Assembly (NCBI GenBank): GCA_021732285.1
Contig: JAKFVH010000072.1
Span: 1 to 64,000, forward strand
DNA length: 64,000 nt
Reading direction: 5' to 3'
Origin: Reyranella sp.
GTDB lineage: Bacteria > Pseudomonadota > Alphaproteobacteria > Reyranellales > Reyranellaceae
How positions within the stretch are numbered: the first letter of the stretch is position 1; each line of letters opens with the position of its first letter. Positions 7,133-16,946 of the stretch are shown piece by piece. A program made the position numbers and the translations under genes. A model generated the notes under the pieces. It was given only the letters and a program-made list of their open reading frames with translations, ran no database searches and was not told the DNA's origin.

Positions 7133-8299
7133 TCAGGCTTTGCCGTCGAGCGAGAGAATAGACCAGTCCGTCGACAGTTCGCGATAGAGGCACTCGGCGA
7201 TCCAGTAGTTGCCGTAGGGCATCACGTCCTCCTGTGGGAAGCGGCCCAGTCGCGGCTTGCCGGCCTCGACATGGCGCATGCGGCCCCAGCTTCCGTGCAG
7301 CACGACGCCGCCCGGCGTCAGGAAGTCGGCCAGGAGAATTTTAAGGGTTTCCCGCGCAACGTTCCGGTAGCGCTGCGCCCGGTCCGGCAGCCAGCGCGCC
7401 AGGCGCAGCAGGACGGCGGTCGCGATGCAGGCGGCACAGGAATCGTAGGGAAGCTTGTCGCGCTCGGGGTCGTTGTAGTCGTAGCGCGGCACCCAGCCTT
7501 GCGGCGCATGCGCCACGTACCAGTCGGCGGCCGATCGCGCCGCGTCCAGATAGTGCGGCTTCCGGCTGGCTTCATAGGCGTGGGAGAAGCCCAGCATGGC
7601 CCAGGCCTGGCCGCGCGCCCAGACACTGTCGTTTGACCATCCTTGCAGGCTGAACAGGCCGGTGACGGCGCGGGTCTCAGGATGGAGCGCCGCCGCGTGG
7701 CACGACGAGCCGTCGGCGCGCAGCAGGCCGATCTCCAGCACGGTATCGAGGTGGCGGTAGGCAAGGGCAGCCCGTTCGGGCTCCCACTGGGAGGCCCAAA
7801 ACATCGATGGAAGGTTGAGGCCGGTGTCGATGACGATCCGGTCGGCCCCGGCGATCTGGAGGAACGCGTTGGCCTTTCGATCGAAGATGTTCGCGAAGTT
7901 GTCGCCGCCGGCCAGCGTCCAGGCCTTCAGATCCTCGCGTCCGGTGATCTGATGGCCGAGCGTCAGGGCGTAGTACATGTCGATGCCGGTCGACGAGAAC
8001 ACCGTGGGATGCCGGGCAAGCACGGGCCCGATCCGCTGGCAAAGCGTCAGGGCGGCATCGCCATACCGGCGTTCGCGCGTCAGCAGATGCAGGAGCCAGA
8101 GACGACCGGCGAGAAAGCCGACCCACTGGAAGTTCGCCCAGCTGTCCCAGACGTAGTCGTCGTCCCAGCTGTATCCGCCAGTCATGTAGTTCAGGCGCGG
8201 CACGCGGCGGCCGAGCGCCAGGTCATCGCAGACCACGTCGGCGCCGTTGCACAGTTGGCGAACGGCTCGCTCAAGCGTCCGCTTGTAGTTTTCGTCCAT
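7133..8299 (-). CDS. glycoside hydrolase family 88-like (unsaturated glucuronyl hydrolase)
   Basis: The 388-residue product has the GH88 alpha/alpha-barrel landmarks: VIDTGLNLPSMFWAS around residue 156, where D158 matches the catalytic Asp of the family motif, and NDSVWARGQAWAMLGFSHAY around 220. The second catalytic acid of the family is not cleanly visible; D107 in STGIDMYYAL is the nearest candidate. The family removes delta-4,5-unsaturated uronic acids from oligosaccharides left by polysaccharide lyases. No signal peptide is seen, so it should act in the cytoplasm. It starts 2 bases after the dgdA-like gene ends, so the two are translated together. A polyuronide substrate is plausible but not shown by neighbours; a uronate dehydrogenase lies at 30.8 kb. 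Confidence 0.85.
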   Translation of the reverse strand: MDENYKRTLERAVRQLCNGADVVCDDLALGRRVPRLNYMTGGYSWDDDYVWDSWANFQWVGFLAGRLWLLHLLTRERRYGDAALTLCQRIGPVLARHPTVFSSTGIDMYYALTLGHQITGREDLKAWTLAGGDNFANIFDRKANAFLQIAGADRIVIDTGLNLPSMFWASQWEPERAALAYRHLDTVLEIGLLRADGSSCHAAALHPETRAVTGLFSLQGWSNDSVWARGQAWAMLGFSHAYEASRKPHYLDAARSAADWYVAHAPQGWVPRYDYNDPERDKLPYDSCAACIATAVLLRLARWLPDRAQRYRNVARETLKILLADFLTPGGVVLHGSWGRMRHVEAGKPRLGRFPQEDVMPYGNYWIAECLYRELSTDWSILSLDGKA

Positions 8300-8301
8300 G
8301 T

Positions 8302-9707
<1,406 letters not shown>

Positions 9708-10598
9708 ATGGCGCGGTCGAGGTTGCCGCTGAGAGGTATTGCCGTCTTCGCGGCGGTTGCCCGGCTTGGCAGCGTCAAGGCGGCGGCAAAGGAGCTCAGC
9801 CTGTCGCCCTCCGCGGTCAGTCACCAGATCCGGGCGCTCGAAGACGAATTGGGTGTCGAACTGTTCAAGCGCGTCAGCCGCGGCATAAAGCTGTCGGCCG
9901 ACGCCGCCCGCTATGCCGAGATACTCGACGAGCTGTTCGAACGCATGCGCCACGCAACGGCGGACGTGGCGGCGCCGGGCTGGAGCCGGGAATCGACCAA
10001 CGTCGTTCGCCTCATGACCCCGCCGTCGCTGGCAACGCACTGGCTGATGCCGCGCCTGCCTGCTTTCATCGAGGCTCATCCCGGCATCGACCTTCGGGTG
10101 TTTGCCGTGCGGACCGCCGACGGCAACGCTGACGATTTCGACATCACGATCGGCTACGGCGCCGCGACACGATGGAAGGGGCGCGCAAGACCTCTGCTGA
10201 AGGAGGTCATCCAGCCTTACTGCGCGCCGAAGCGGCTGCGCGGCAAAGGTGCCCTCAGCGCCGCCCAGCTCCTGTCCCAACCGTTGATCCAGAGCCAGGA
10301 GAACGCCGTGTCATGGGAGACATGGTTCGGCCAACGGGGAATCCGCTTCGACAAGTCCAGGGTGCAGCCGCTTCAACTCGACCCGTCCTATGTCGCCATC
10401 GAGGCGGCGGTCAAAGGCGTCGGCGTCATCCTCGAGAGCAGCCTGCTGACGGAAGAGCACGTCCGCGCGGGCAGGCTCGTGGCGCCGCTGCGCGAGGCGA
10501 GGCCGCCATCGACGTCGTATTGGTTGCTGCCTCTTCACAAGGGTGCCCGACCGGCGATGGTCAAGGCGCACAAATGGCTCCTCGAGCAAGCCAGCTAG
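9708..10598 (+). CDS. LysR-family transcriptional regulator (GcvA-like), likely regulator of dgdA
   Basis: The 296-residue product has the N-terminal winged helix of LysR proteins: IAVFAAVARLGSVKAAAKEL, then SPSAVSHQIRALEDELGVEL and LFKRVSRGIKLSADA. An effector domain follows, with MTPPSLATHWLMPRLPAFIEAHPGIDLR, the typical GcvA-type opening. It should act as a ligand-responsive tetramer at the shared promoter with the dgdA-like gene. ATG 9708 follows GAGG closely. The last four bases overlap the 3' end of a convergent small gene. Confidence 0.92.
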   Translation: MARSRLPLRGIAVFAAVARLGSVKAAAKELSLSPSAVSHQIRALEDELGVELFKRVSRGIKLSADAARYAEILDELFERMRHATADVAAPGWSRESTNVVRLMTPPSLATHWLMPRLPAFIEAHPGIDLRVFAVRTADGNADDFDITIGYGAATRWKGRARPLLKEVIQPYCAPKRLRGKGALSAAQLLSQPLIQSQENAVSWETWFGQRGIRFDKSRVQPLQLDPSYVAIEAAVKGVGVILESSLLTEEHVRAGRLVAPLREARPPSTSYWLLPLHKGARPAMVKAHKWLLEQAS

Positions 10599-11047
10599 AA
10601 GATGCAGTCTGCCCGCGCGGCGGGTGAAATCGGATCTGCCGGCATGTCGAGCTTGCAGTGATAGTCGAACGCGGCGCGATACGGCGCCGCCATGCGCATC
10701 TTCGCCTGGATCGGCAGGACGATACGACCGCCGCGGCGGTCGATCTGCTGGCGGCCATAGGCGATGTTGGTGCCGTCCGGAAAATAAGCCTCGAAGACGG
10801 AGTGTCCGGCCGTGGAGGTGAACTCCATGACCAGGATGGCGCCGGCGACGCATTCGAAGCGCGGGCCGCTGCGCAGGACGCCGGTTTCCGTGGTCTTCCC
10901 CGACGGTCCGGAGATCGTCCACTGCGAGGCTGAGGCCGTCCGCGAGGACTGCCCCTTCAGGGTACCGCAGGTCAACGCATCCGCGGTCTGTCCATGCGCC
11001 TGCCCGGCGAGGACCATCGTCAGCAACACAAGACCTGTTCTTCTCAT
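10595..11047 (-). CDS. small secreted protein of unknown function
   Basis: The 150-residue product begins MRRTGLVLLTMVLAGQAHGQ, a clear Sec signal peptide with cleavage near AHGQ, followed by about 130 residues rich in beta-type segments. Four cysteines (about C27, C65, C130, C147) in the mature part could form two disulfides in the periplasm. I recognise no family. It is convergent with the lysR gene (4-base overlap) and divergent from the oxidase lipoprotein gene, with 43 bases between the two starts. Confidence 0.7.
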   Translation of the reverse strand: MRRTGLVLLTMVLAGQAHGQTADALTCGTLKGQSSRTASASQWTISGPSGKTTETGVLRSGPRFECVAGAILVMEFTSTAGHSVFEAYFPDGTNIAYGRQQIDRRGGRIVLPIQAKMRMAAPYRAAFDYHCKLDMPADPISPAARADCIF

Positions 11048-11090
11048 TCGGGCAGACTACGCAGCCGCAAGCTCTGATGCCAGGAGGGTG

Positions 11091-12254
11091 ATGTTGAACC
11101 GCCGCGGACTGCTGCAGACCTCGTTGGCCGCTGCACTGGCGGGCTGTTCGACGAAACCCGACTCATCCTTCGAGCCCGCCGCGCCGCTGGCGCCCATCCG
11201 CGCCCGCACCGACCGCATCTTCGACATTGCCGTCTGCCTGCGTCCGTTCCGTCCCGCCGGTCCGCGCGTGGAGACCGAGCGCCTGGGCGACACGCTGGTG
11301 GTGCACAATTACGGTCACGGCGGCAGCGGCTGGTCGCTGTCGTGGGGCTCGAGCGCCAGGGCGGTGCGGCTCGCCATGCAGGTCAGTCCGGCGGAGGTGG
11401 CGGTGATCGGCTGCGGCGCGCTCGGGCTCACCTCGGCGATCCTGGCGCAGCGTGCCGGCGCACGCGTCACCATCTACGCCCGCGATCAGCTGACGGAGAC
11501 GACGTCGGCCCGAGCGACCGGCGAATGGACGCCCGATTCGCGCATTGCCCTCGCCCATGACGCGGCAGCGAACTTCGGCACCGTGTGGGAGGAGATGGCG
11601 CGCACCGCCTTCAAGACCCATCGCAACTATCTCGGCCTGCCGGGCACGCCGGTGGAATGGATCGACCAGTACGCCGTTTCCGATGACACGCCACGCGGCA
11701 ACACGGGCAGCAGTACTGGCAGCAGCACCGGCAAGCCGGCCGTCGAGTTCGCGAGCTACGCCCGCCGGATCCGTGACCTGACGCCGAATTGGCGCCGCGT
11801 GCCGGCCGATGCCACGCCGTTCAAGGCGACGTCGGTCTCACGCGGCGAGATCATGGTGTTCAACATCTCCGACTATGGCCACACGCTGATGAACGACTTC
11901 TTCATCGCCGGCGGTCAGTTCCGGCGGGCCGAGTTCCGGGCACCCTCGCAGATCGCCGCCCTGGGCAAGAAGGTGGTCATCAACTGCACGGGCTACGGGG
12001 CGCGGGCGCTGTGGAAGGACGAGACGCTGGTCCCCGTGCGTGGCCAGATCGCGCGGCTGATCCCGCAGCCCGAGGTGCGTTACGGACTGGTCTATCGCCA
12101 CGTGTTGACCGTGCCGCGACGCGACGGCCTGGTCGTTCAATCCTTCGCCGGCGGCGAGATGCAGGGCTGGGACAACACCAACGAAGCGCCCGATCGTGCC
12201 GAGGCCGAGCAGGCGGTGCGGACGCTGGCCGAGCTGTTTCCTACGAGCGCCTGA
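11091..12254 (+). CDS. D-amino-acid-oxidase-like FAD lipoprotein with apparently circularly permuted order
   Basis: The 387-residue product starts MLNRRGLLQT and has lipobox LAGC at C19, with a twin-arginine-like RR-x-L-L, so it is probably a Tat-exported lipoprotein. Residues 49-86 carry CLRPFRPAGPRVE, GDTLVVHNYGHGGSGW and SLSWG, which in ordinary DAAO lie at the extreme C-terminus. The FAD motif GCGALG (107-112) with RVTIYARD comes after them. INCTGYGARAL (298-308) and VPVRGQI follow, and the protein ends at VPRRDGLVV...ELF, the segment that normally precedes the first block. The domain is thus rotated. A short Gly/Ser/Thr insertion lies at 203-214. It may oxidise D-amino acids in the periplasm; FAD loading would fit Tat export. 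Confidence 0.8.
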   Translation: MLNRRGLLQTSLAAALAGCSTKPDSSFEPAAPLAPIRARTDRIFDIAVCLRPFRPAGPRVETERLGDTLVVHNYGHGGSGWSLSWGSSARAVRLAMQVSPAEVAVIGCGALGLTSAILAQRAGARVTIYARDQLTETTSARATGEWTPDSRIALAHDAAANFGTVWEEMARTAFKTHRNYLGLPGTPVEWIDQYAVSDDTPRGNTGSSTGSSTGKPAVEFASYARRIRDLTPNWRRVPADATPFKATSVSRGEIMVFNISDYGHTLMNDFFIAGGQFRRAEFRAPSQIAALGKKVVINCTGYGARALWKDETLVPVRGQIARLIPQPEVRYGLVYRHVLTVPRRDGLVVQSFAGGEMQGWDNTNEAPDRAEAEQAVRTLAELFPTSA

Positions 12255-13725
12255 AGCGCACCGCCGCGAACAGGCCGATCAGCACGACGGCGCCGGCTAC
12301 ATTCACCACGGTCGAGCCGATATAGAGCCACATCGCGAGATAGGCTGACGACATTACGAGCGTCAGCCCGGCGACGCGAGAGCCGAAGGCGGTGAACTCA
12401 TTGAACGAGATGCGCTTGCCGTCCTTTTCCGCCAGGCCCGTCACCGTGACGTTGGCCGAGGCGCCGATCAGCGTGCCGTTGCCGCCGAGGCAGGCGCCGA
12501 GCGACAGCGCCCACCACAGGACCTGGCCGTCGGGACCGGCATCGAGCTTGCCGAGCAGGCTCGCCACCAGTGGGATGGTGACGGCGGTGTAGGGGATGTT
12601 GTCGATGACCGCCGACAGGAAGCCGGAGACCCACAGGATCAGCAGCGCCGCGACCAGCAAGGTCGCCCTGGGCGACAGGCCGAGGCCTTTGGAGATCCGA
12701 TCGATGATCCACGCCAGCGCGTGGGCCAGGCTCTCGATCAGGCCGGTCGCCACGGCGGCGCCAACCAGGATGAACAGGAAGAGGAAGAAGGCCAGGGTCG
12801 GCCATTCGATGTCCTTCTCCAGGATGTCTAAAACGCCGTGCCGGCGCTCCTCGAGCGTAGGCTTGTGTTCCTTGAGATAATAGTAGTCCTGCGCGAACAG
12901 GATGGCGGCCACGCCGATCACCGCCGGCACCGCGACCGGCATGTGCGTGAGGGTGTGGGTCATGAAGCCCAGGAAGATCAGGGCGGTGATCCAGCAGGTC
13001 GCGCGCAGCAGCGCCACGTTCTGCAGCACCGCACCGGTCGGTCTGGCGGCTTCGGCGTGATCGGCATCGGCGCTCCGGCCGATGTCCGTCGGATAGTACC
13101 GCCGGCTGTACCAGACCAGCACGAACATCATGAAGGTGCAGGGCACGGTCAGGTGGTAGATGAAATCCATGAAGGAGAGGCCGGTGCGCGGATCGGCGCC
13201 GATCAGCACGTTGGGCGGGTCGCCGATCAGCGTCGCCGTGCCGCCGATGTTGGCCGCCATCACCATGGGCAGGAAAAAGGCCGAGCCGTTGATCCTGAGG
13301 CGGCGCGCCATCTCCGACGCCATGGGGTAGGTGAAGATCACGGTCGTGACGTTGTCCAGGATCGCCGATAAGGCGCCGGTGAACCAGATGATGAGCCGCG
13401 CTGCCCGGCTTGGATTGCCGCGCGAGCGTTCGAGCAGCCGGTCGACCGCCCAGGGGAAGACGTTGGTGGTCTTGAGCACGCCGACCAGCGCCATCATGGA
13501 AAACAGCAGCAGGATGACGTTGAGATCGACCGCTTCCTTGGCCGCCTCGAACGAGATCAGCTTGAAGGGGGTGAAGTAGGAGATCAGCCAGACGACGGCG
13601 ACGGCGCCGATCGGCACCAGCACGCGATGCACGCGGTCGGCGGCCAGCAGGGCGAAGACGCCGACCAGCATCGCCGCAACGATGCCCTGGCTCAGTGCGT
13701 CGCGCGTGGAGTCGAAGCCCTGCAT
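12241..13725 (-). CDS. ArsB/NhaD-type ion transporter
   Basis: The 494-residue product has about 11-13 hydrophobic segments and the family hallmarks GALSAILDNVTTVIFTYPMA, ANIGGTATLIGDPPNVLIGA and, in the second half, SGFLSAVIDNIPYTAVTIPL and GACLGGNGTLIGASANV. The two inverted repeats with DN and PPN/ASAN signatures match the ion transporter superfamily containing NhaD and ArsB. It probably exchanges Na+ and H+ or carries an anion across the inner membrane; the substrate is not decided. ATG 13725 is preferred over the TTG one codon upstream. Its 3' end overlaps that of the convergent oxidase gene by 14 bases. Confidence 0.88.
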   Translation of the reverse strand: MQGFDSTRDALSQGIVAAMLVGVFALLAADRVHRVLVPIGAVAVVWLISYFTPFKLISFEAAKEAVDLNVILLLFSMMALVGVLKTTNVFPWAVDRLLERSRGNPSRAARLIIWFTGALSAILDNVTTVIFTYPMASEMARRLRINGSAFFLPMVMAANIGGTATLIGDPPNVLIGADPRTGLSFMDFIYHLTVPCTFMMFVLVWYSRRYYPTDIGRSADADHAEAARPTGAVLQNVALLRATCWITALIFLGFMTHTLTHMPVAVPAVIGVAAILFAQDYYYLKEHKPTLEERRHGVLDILEKDIEWPTLAFFLFLFILVGAAVATGLIESLAHALAWIIDRISKGLGLSPRATLLVAALLILWVSGFLSAVIDNIPYTAVTIPLVASLLGKLDAGPDGQVLWWALSLGACLGGNGTLIGASANVTVTGLAEKDGKRISFNEFTAFGSRVAGLTLVMSSAYLAMWLYIGSTVVNVAGAVVLIGLFAAVRFRRS

Positions 13726-13745
13726 CAATTGTCGCCCCGAGTGGG

Positions 13746-13823
13746 CCCTGTCATCCCGAGCGCAGCGAGGGACCTTTGAGCAAGCGCCGCGAAAGGTCCC
13801 TCGCTGCGCTCGGGATGACAGGG
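13746..13823. repeat. dispersed palindrome family A, copy 1 (32-bp perfect arms)
   Basis: The arm at 13746-13777 is perfectly complementary to 13792-13823 with a 14-base loop. The core reads GTCATCCCGAGCGCAGCGAG. A second copy with the same core lies at 37376-37444. It sits between the transporter start and the 3' end of the SDR gene. Such long intergenic palindromes are common in alphaproteobacteria; no ORF is present. Confidence 0.9.
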
Positions 13824-13845
13824 TGCGCGGCTCGGCATCCGTGCG

Positions 13846-14622
13846 TCACCCCATGTACGTCGCCGACACGCCACCGTCGACGGTGAGCGTGTGGCCGTTG
13901 ACGAAGGACGCTGCCGGCGAGGCGAGGAACAGCGCGGCACCGGCGATCTCGTGCGGTTCGGCCCAGCGCTTGGCCGGGCAGCGCTCGCGCAAGCGTTCGC
14001 CAGCCGGCGAGGCATGGTACTCCGCGTTGGTCTCGGTGGCGAAGAAGCCGGGCGCCAGGGCGTTGGAGGTGATGCCGGTGGCGCCGAGTTCCGAGGCGAG
14101 TGCGCGGGCCAGCGCCGACAAGCCGCCCTTGGCCGTGGTGTAGGACGAGGCGCCGGGCGTCGCGAGGTTGGCCACGATCGAGGTCACCATGATCAGGCGG
14201 CCCCAGCTGCGCTCGATCATGCCGGGCACCACCAGCTTGACCAGCGAATGGGCGGCCACGAGATCGACGTCGACCAGGCGGGCGAAGTCCTCGGGCTCGA
14301 TCTCGGCAAAGGGCCGGCGATCGCGCTCGCCGACATTGTGGACCAGGATGTCGATTGGACCCGCGCTCCCCATCGCCTGACGCATGGCCGTCCGGTCGGC
14401 CATGTCGAAGGTGATGGCGCCGGCTTCTAAGCCCGCACTGTGCAGGGTGGCGAGCCGCGGCGCCAGCCGCTCGGCCGAGCGGCCGTGCAGCAGCACTCGG
14501 GCGCCGGCCTGGGCCAGCGCCTGGGCGATCTCCCAGCCCAGGCCGCGGCCGGATCCGGTGATGAGGGCAGTGCGGCCGGCAAGGCGGAACTGATCGGGAA
14601 AGATCGACACGGGGTGGGACAT
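13846..14622 (-). CDS. short-chain dehydrogenase, gluconate 5-dehydrogenase-like
   Basis: The 258-residue product has the SDR cofactor motif TGSGRGLG near residue 24, the NVG element (HNVGERD), the catalytic Ser in VTSIVAN, and Tyr/Lys in SYTTAKGG. LFLASPAASFVNGHTLTVDGG is the usual C-terminal segment. The length and RLAGRTALITG opening fit the gluconate 5-dehydrogenase group, which interconverts 5-ketogluconate and gluconate. Substrate specificity in SDRs is hard to read, so this is a family-level call. The start is ATG 14622; an upstream ATG in frame would add 21 residues with no similarity to SDRs. It is divergent from the glycerophosphodiesterase gene. Confidence 0.85.
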   Translation of the reverse strand: MSHPVSIFPDQFRLAGRTALITGSGRGLGWEIAQALAQAGARVLLHGRSAERLAPRLATLHSAGLEAGAITFDMADRTAMRQAMGSAGPIDILVHNVGERDRRPFAEIEPEDFARLVDVDLVAAHSLVKLVVPGMIERSWGRLIMVTSIVANLATPGASSYTTAKGGLSALARALASELGATGITSNALAPGFFATETNAEYHASPAGERLRERCPAKRWAEPHEIAGAALFLASPAASFVNGHTLTVDGGVSATYMG

Positions 14623-14662
14623 TCGTCTATTGCGATGGTTCGAGTTAGCTTTGTATTGGCGA

Positions 14663-15355
14663 ATGCTGCAACTGCCCAAAGTCATCGGCCATCGCGGCGC
14701 GGCGGCCTATTCCCCGGAAAACACGCTGGAATCGTTCCGCGAGGCCCGCCGGCGCGGCGCCACCTGGGTCGAGACCGACATCAAGCTCACCGCCGACGGC
14801 GTGCCGATCGTGATGCACGATGAGTCGCTGAAGCGCACCACGGGCGTCGATCGCCTGGTGGCGCAGACACCGCGCGCCGAGCTGCCGGCGGGCGTGCCGA
14901 CCTTCGAGGAGGCGATCGCCTGCTTTGGCGAGGAGGGGCTGGGCTGCAATGTCGAGATCAAGCCCTGTCCCGGCCGCGAGGCCGAGACGGGTCGCGTCGT
15001 GGTCGAGACGCTGCGCCGCTGCTGGCCGGCCCATCTGCCGGCCCCGCTGCTGTCGAGCTTCAAGGACGAGTCCCTGGCGGCGGCCCGCGCGGCTGCGCCG
15101 GAATTCGCGCGCGCCCTGCTGCTCGGCAAGTTCGTCGAGGATTGGCGCGCCCGGGTCGACGCCGTGGCGGCGCTGGGCGTCAACACCAACGGCGAGAAGC
15201 TCACGGCGCCCTGGACCTGCGCCATCAAGGACGCCGGCCTGGTGCTCGGCGTCTACACCATCGACGATCCCAAGGTGGCGCGGGTTCTGGTCGGCATGGG
15301 GGTCGACGTCGTCATCACCGATGCGCCTGACGTCATTTTGGCGGCCCTCGCCTGA
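14663..15355 (+). CDS. ugpQ: glycerophosphodiester phosphodiesterase
   Basis: The 230-residue product carries KVIGHRGAAAYSPENTLESF (catalytic HRG and the ENT element), TDIKLTADGVPIVMHDESLKR (catalytic H in MHD), and NVEIKPC (metal-binding Glu), and ends with GVDVVITDAPD. This is the cytoplasmic GDPD family that releases glycerol 3-phosphate from deacylated phospholipids. ATG 14663 is chosen because the GDPD core begins within six residues; an upstream start at 14630 would add 11 residues with no family support. It lies directly upstream of the ugp transporter genes, so imported glycerophosphodiesters can be hydrolysed. A repeat element separates it from ugpB. Confidence 0.9.
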   Translation: MLQLPKVIGHRGAAAYSPENTLESFREARRRGATWVETDIKLTADGVPIVMHDESLKRTTGVDRLVAQTPRAELPAGVPTFEEAIACFGEEGLGCNVEIKPCPGREAETGRVVVETLRRCWPAHLPAPLLSSFKDESLAAARAAAPEFARALLLGKFVEDWRARVDAVAALGVNTNGEKLTAPWTCAIKDAGLVLGVYTIDDPKVARVLVGMGVDVVITDAPDVILAALA

Positions 15356-15360
15356 AATTC

Positions 15361-15500
15361 TTCCTCCCCAGCGAAGCTGGGGAGGTGGCGCCGTCATACG
15401 GCGACGGAGGGGTCAAGAGCGACAACGAGTTTGTGGCTCATGACCCCTCCGCCCGCTTCGCGGGCACCTCCCCTTCGCGGGCTCCGCGAAGGGGAGGAAA
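15361..15500. repeat. structured repeat family B, copy 1
   Basis: This is a 140-base element of five hairpins: CCTCCCCAGC/GCTGGGGAGG with GAA loop (15363-15385), CGCCGT/ACGGCG, GGAGGGGTCA (15406-15415) pairing with TGACCCCTCC (15441-15450), GCCCGC-TTC-GCGGGC (15451-15465), and a 14-bp stem at 15467-15497. Copy 2 at 42947-43082 keeps every stem while changing bases on both sides of several pairs. It lies between ugpQ and the Pho-box-like site. Confidence 0.9.
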
Positions 15501-15533
15501 TTGGGGTTGCGTTCGTCACACAGCCTTGGTGGA

Positions 15534-15551
15534 CTGTCATCAGACTGCAAT
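15534..15551 (+). promoter_or_regulatory. Pho-box-like PhoB operator upstream of ugpB
   Basis: CTGTCAT (15534-15540), four bases, then CTGCAAT (15545-15551) fits the CTGTCAT-N4-CTGTCAT Pho box with a perfect first half and 5 of 7 in the second. It lies 67 bases before the ugpB start. In many proteobacteria ugp operons belong to the PhoR/PhoB phosphate-starvation regulon, so induction by low phosphate is a reasonable inference. Confidence 0.65.
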
Positions 15552-15617
15552 AAAACAGACACATGGCAGTCTTGGCACCCATCGATACATCGGCGGGGTC
15601 TTAGGGAGGTTCTGGTT

Positions 15618-16934
15618 ATGACACGGATTCTATTGTCCTCCGTTGCGGCGGCGGCCGTTCTGGCGAGCGCTCCCAGCGCTTTTGCGCAGACCGAAATCCA
15701 ATGGTGGCACGCCATGGGCGGCAACCTCGGCGAGGCGGTCAATGCCCTGGCCGACGGCTTCAACAAGAGCCAGTCCGAATACAAGGTGAATGCTGTCTTC
15801 AAGGGTTCGTACACCGATACCCTGACGGCCGCGATCGCCGCCTTCCGCGCCAAGCAGCCGCCGCACATCGTGCAGGTCTTCGAGGTCGGCACCGCCAACA
15901 TGATGGCCGCCAAGGGCGCGGTCTACCCCGTGTACCAGCTCATGGCCGACGCCAAGGAGCCGTTCGACCCCAAGGCCTATATCGCCCCGGTCTACGGTTA
16001 CTACTCGACGACCGACGGCAAGCTCCTGTCGATGCCGTTCAACTCTTCGACGCCGGTGCTCTACTGGAACAAGGACCTGCTCTCCAAGGCAGGGCTCGAT
16101 CCCAACAAGCCGCCGGCAACCTGGCCCGAGCTGGGCGAGATGGCCAAGAAGGCCGTCGCCGCCGGCGCCAAGTGCGGGTTCACGCCGCAATGGCAGACCT
16201 GGACGATGATCGAGAACTACGGCGCCTGGCACAATCTGCCGTACTCGACCAAGGACAACGGTTTTGCCGGCGTCGACGTCGAGCTGAAGTTCAACGATGC
16301 GCCGCGCATCAAGCTGATCCAGATGCTGGCCGACTGGAGCAAGGACAAGACGTTCGTGTATGGCGGCCGCGAGGGCAAATCGACGGCGCTGTTCACCGCG
16401 GGCGACTGCGCGTTCCACATCGCCTCGTCGGCCACCGCGTCGGCGATCGACAAGGCGCTGGGCACCGACAAGTTCGGCATCGGCATGATGCCCTATTCGC
16501 CCGACGTCATTGCCAAGCCGCAGAACTCGATCATCGGCGGCGCCACCCTGTGGGTGCTGCAGGGCAAGCCGGCCGCCGAGTACAAGGGCGTCGCCAAGTT
16601 CCTGAGCTACCTCGCCAGCACGCCGGTGCAGGCCAAGTGGCACCAGGAAACGGGCTACGTGCCGGTTACCCTGGCTGCCGCCGAGGTCACCGAGAAGGAC
16701 GGCTTCTACAAGAAGTTCCCGGGCCGCGACGTCGCGGTGAAGGAGCTGACCCTCAACCCGCCGACGCCGAACTCCAAGGGCCTGCGCATCGGCAACTTCG
16801 TGCAGATCCGTGACGTCGTCGACGAAGAGCTCGAGTCCGTATGGTCCGGCAAGAAGGACGCCAAGACCGCGCTCGATGACGCGGTGAAGCGCGGCAACGA
16901 GCTGGTCAAGAAGTTCGCCGACGCCAACAAGTAA
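15618..16934 (+). CDS. ugpB: sn-glycerol-3-phosphate ABC transporter, periplasmic binding protein
   Basis: The 438-residue product has a signal peptide (MTRILLSSVAAAAVLASAPS, cleavage after AFAQ). The UgpB opening IQWWHAMGGNLGEAVNALAD follows, then KGSYTDTLTAAIAAFRAKQP, MPFNSSTPVLYWNKD and GGATLWVLQGK. It captures glycerol 3-phosphate or glycerophosphocholine in the periplasm for UgpAE. ATG 15618 follows AGGGAGGT with ideal spacing. It is the first gene of ugpBAEC, behind a Pho-box-like site. A stem-loop after the stop may stabilise its mRNA, as is usual for abundant binding proteins. Confidence 0.95.
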   Translation: MTRILLSSVAAAAVLASAPSAFAQTEIQWWHAMGGNLGEAVNALADGFNKSQSEYKVNAVFKGSYTDTLTAAIAAFRAKQPPHIVQVFEVGTANMMAAKGAVYPVYQLMADAKEPFDPKAYIAPVYGYYSTTDGKLLSMPFNSSTPVLYWNKDLLSKAGLDPNKPPATWPELGEMAKKAVAAGAKCGFTPQWQTWTMIENYGAWHNLPYSTKDNGFAGVDVELKFNDAPRIKLIQMLADWSKDKTFVYGGREGKSTALFTAGDCAFHIASSATASAIDKALGTDKFGIGMMPYSPDVIAKPQNSIIGGATLWVLQGKPAAEYKGVAKFLSYLASTPVQAKWHQETGYVPVTLAAAEVTEKDGFYKKFPGRDVAVKELTLNPPTPNSKGLRIGNFVQIRDVVDEELESVWSGKKDAKTALDDAVKRGNELVKKFADANK

Positions 16935-16946
16935 CCGCTTCCGGGC

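Noticed and set aside
11703-11739. Simple-sequence expansion (GGCAGCAGYACYGGC-like) in the oxidase gene as a phase-variable tract
   Set aside because: It is only about two and a half imperfect units, in frame, and encodes a Gly/Ser/Thr linker, which is too short and degenerate to suggest slippage control.
13746-13823. Intrinsic terminator for the transporter or SDR gene
   Set aside because: The 32-bp perfect palindrome has no T-run and recurs at 37.4 kb with the same sequence, so it is better described as a dispersed repeat, although it may still affect transcription.
15361-15500. CRISPR array or direct-repeat array
   Set aside because: Repeated CCTCCCC/GGGGAGG words arise from the arms of successive hairpins. 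There are no regularly spaced identical repeats with unique spacers, and no cas genes. VapD at 56.3 kb is Cas2-like only in fold.
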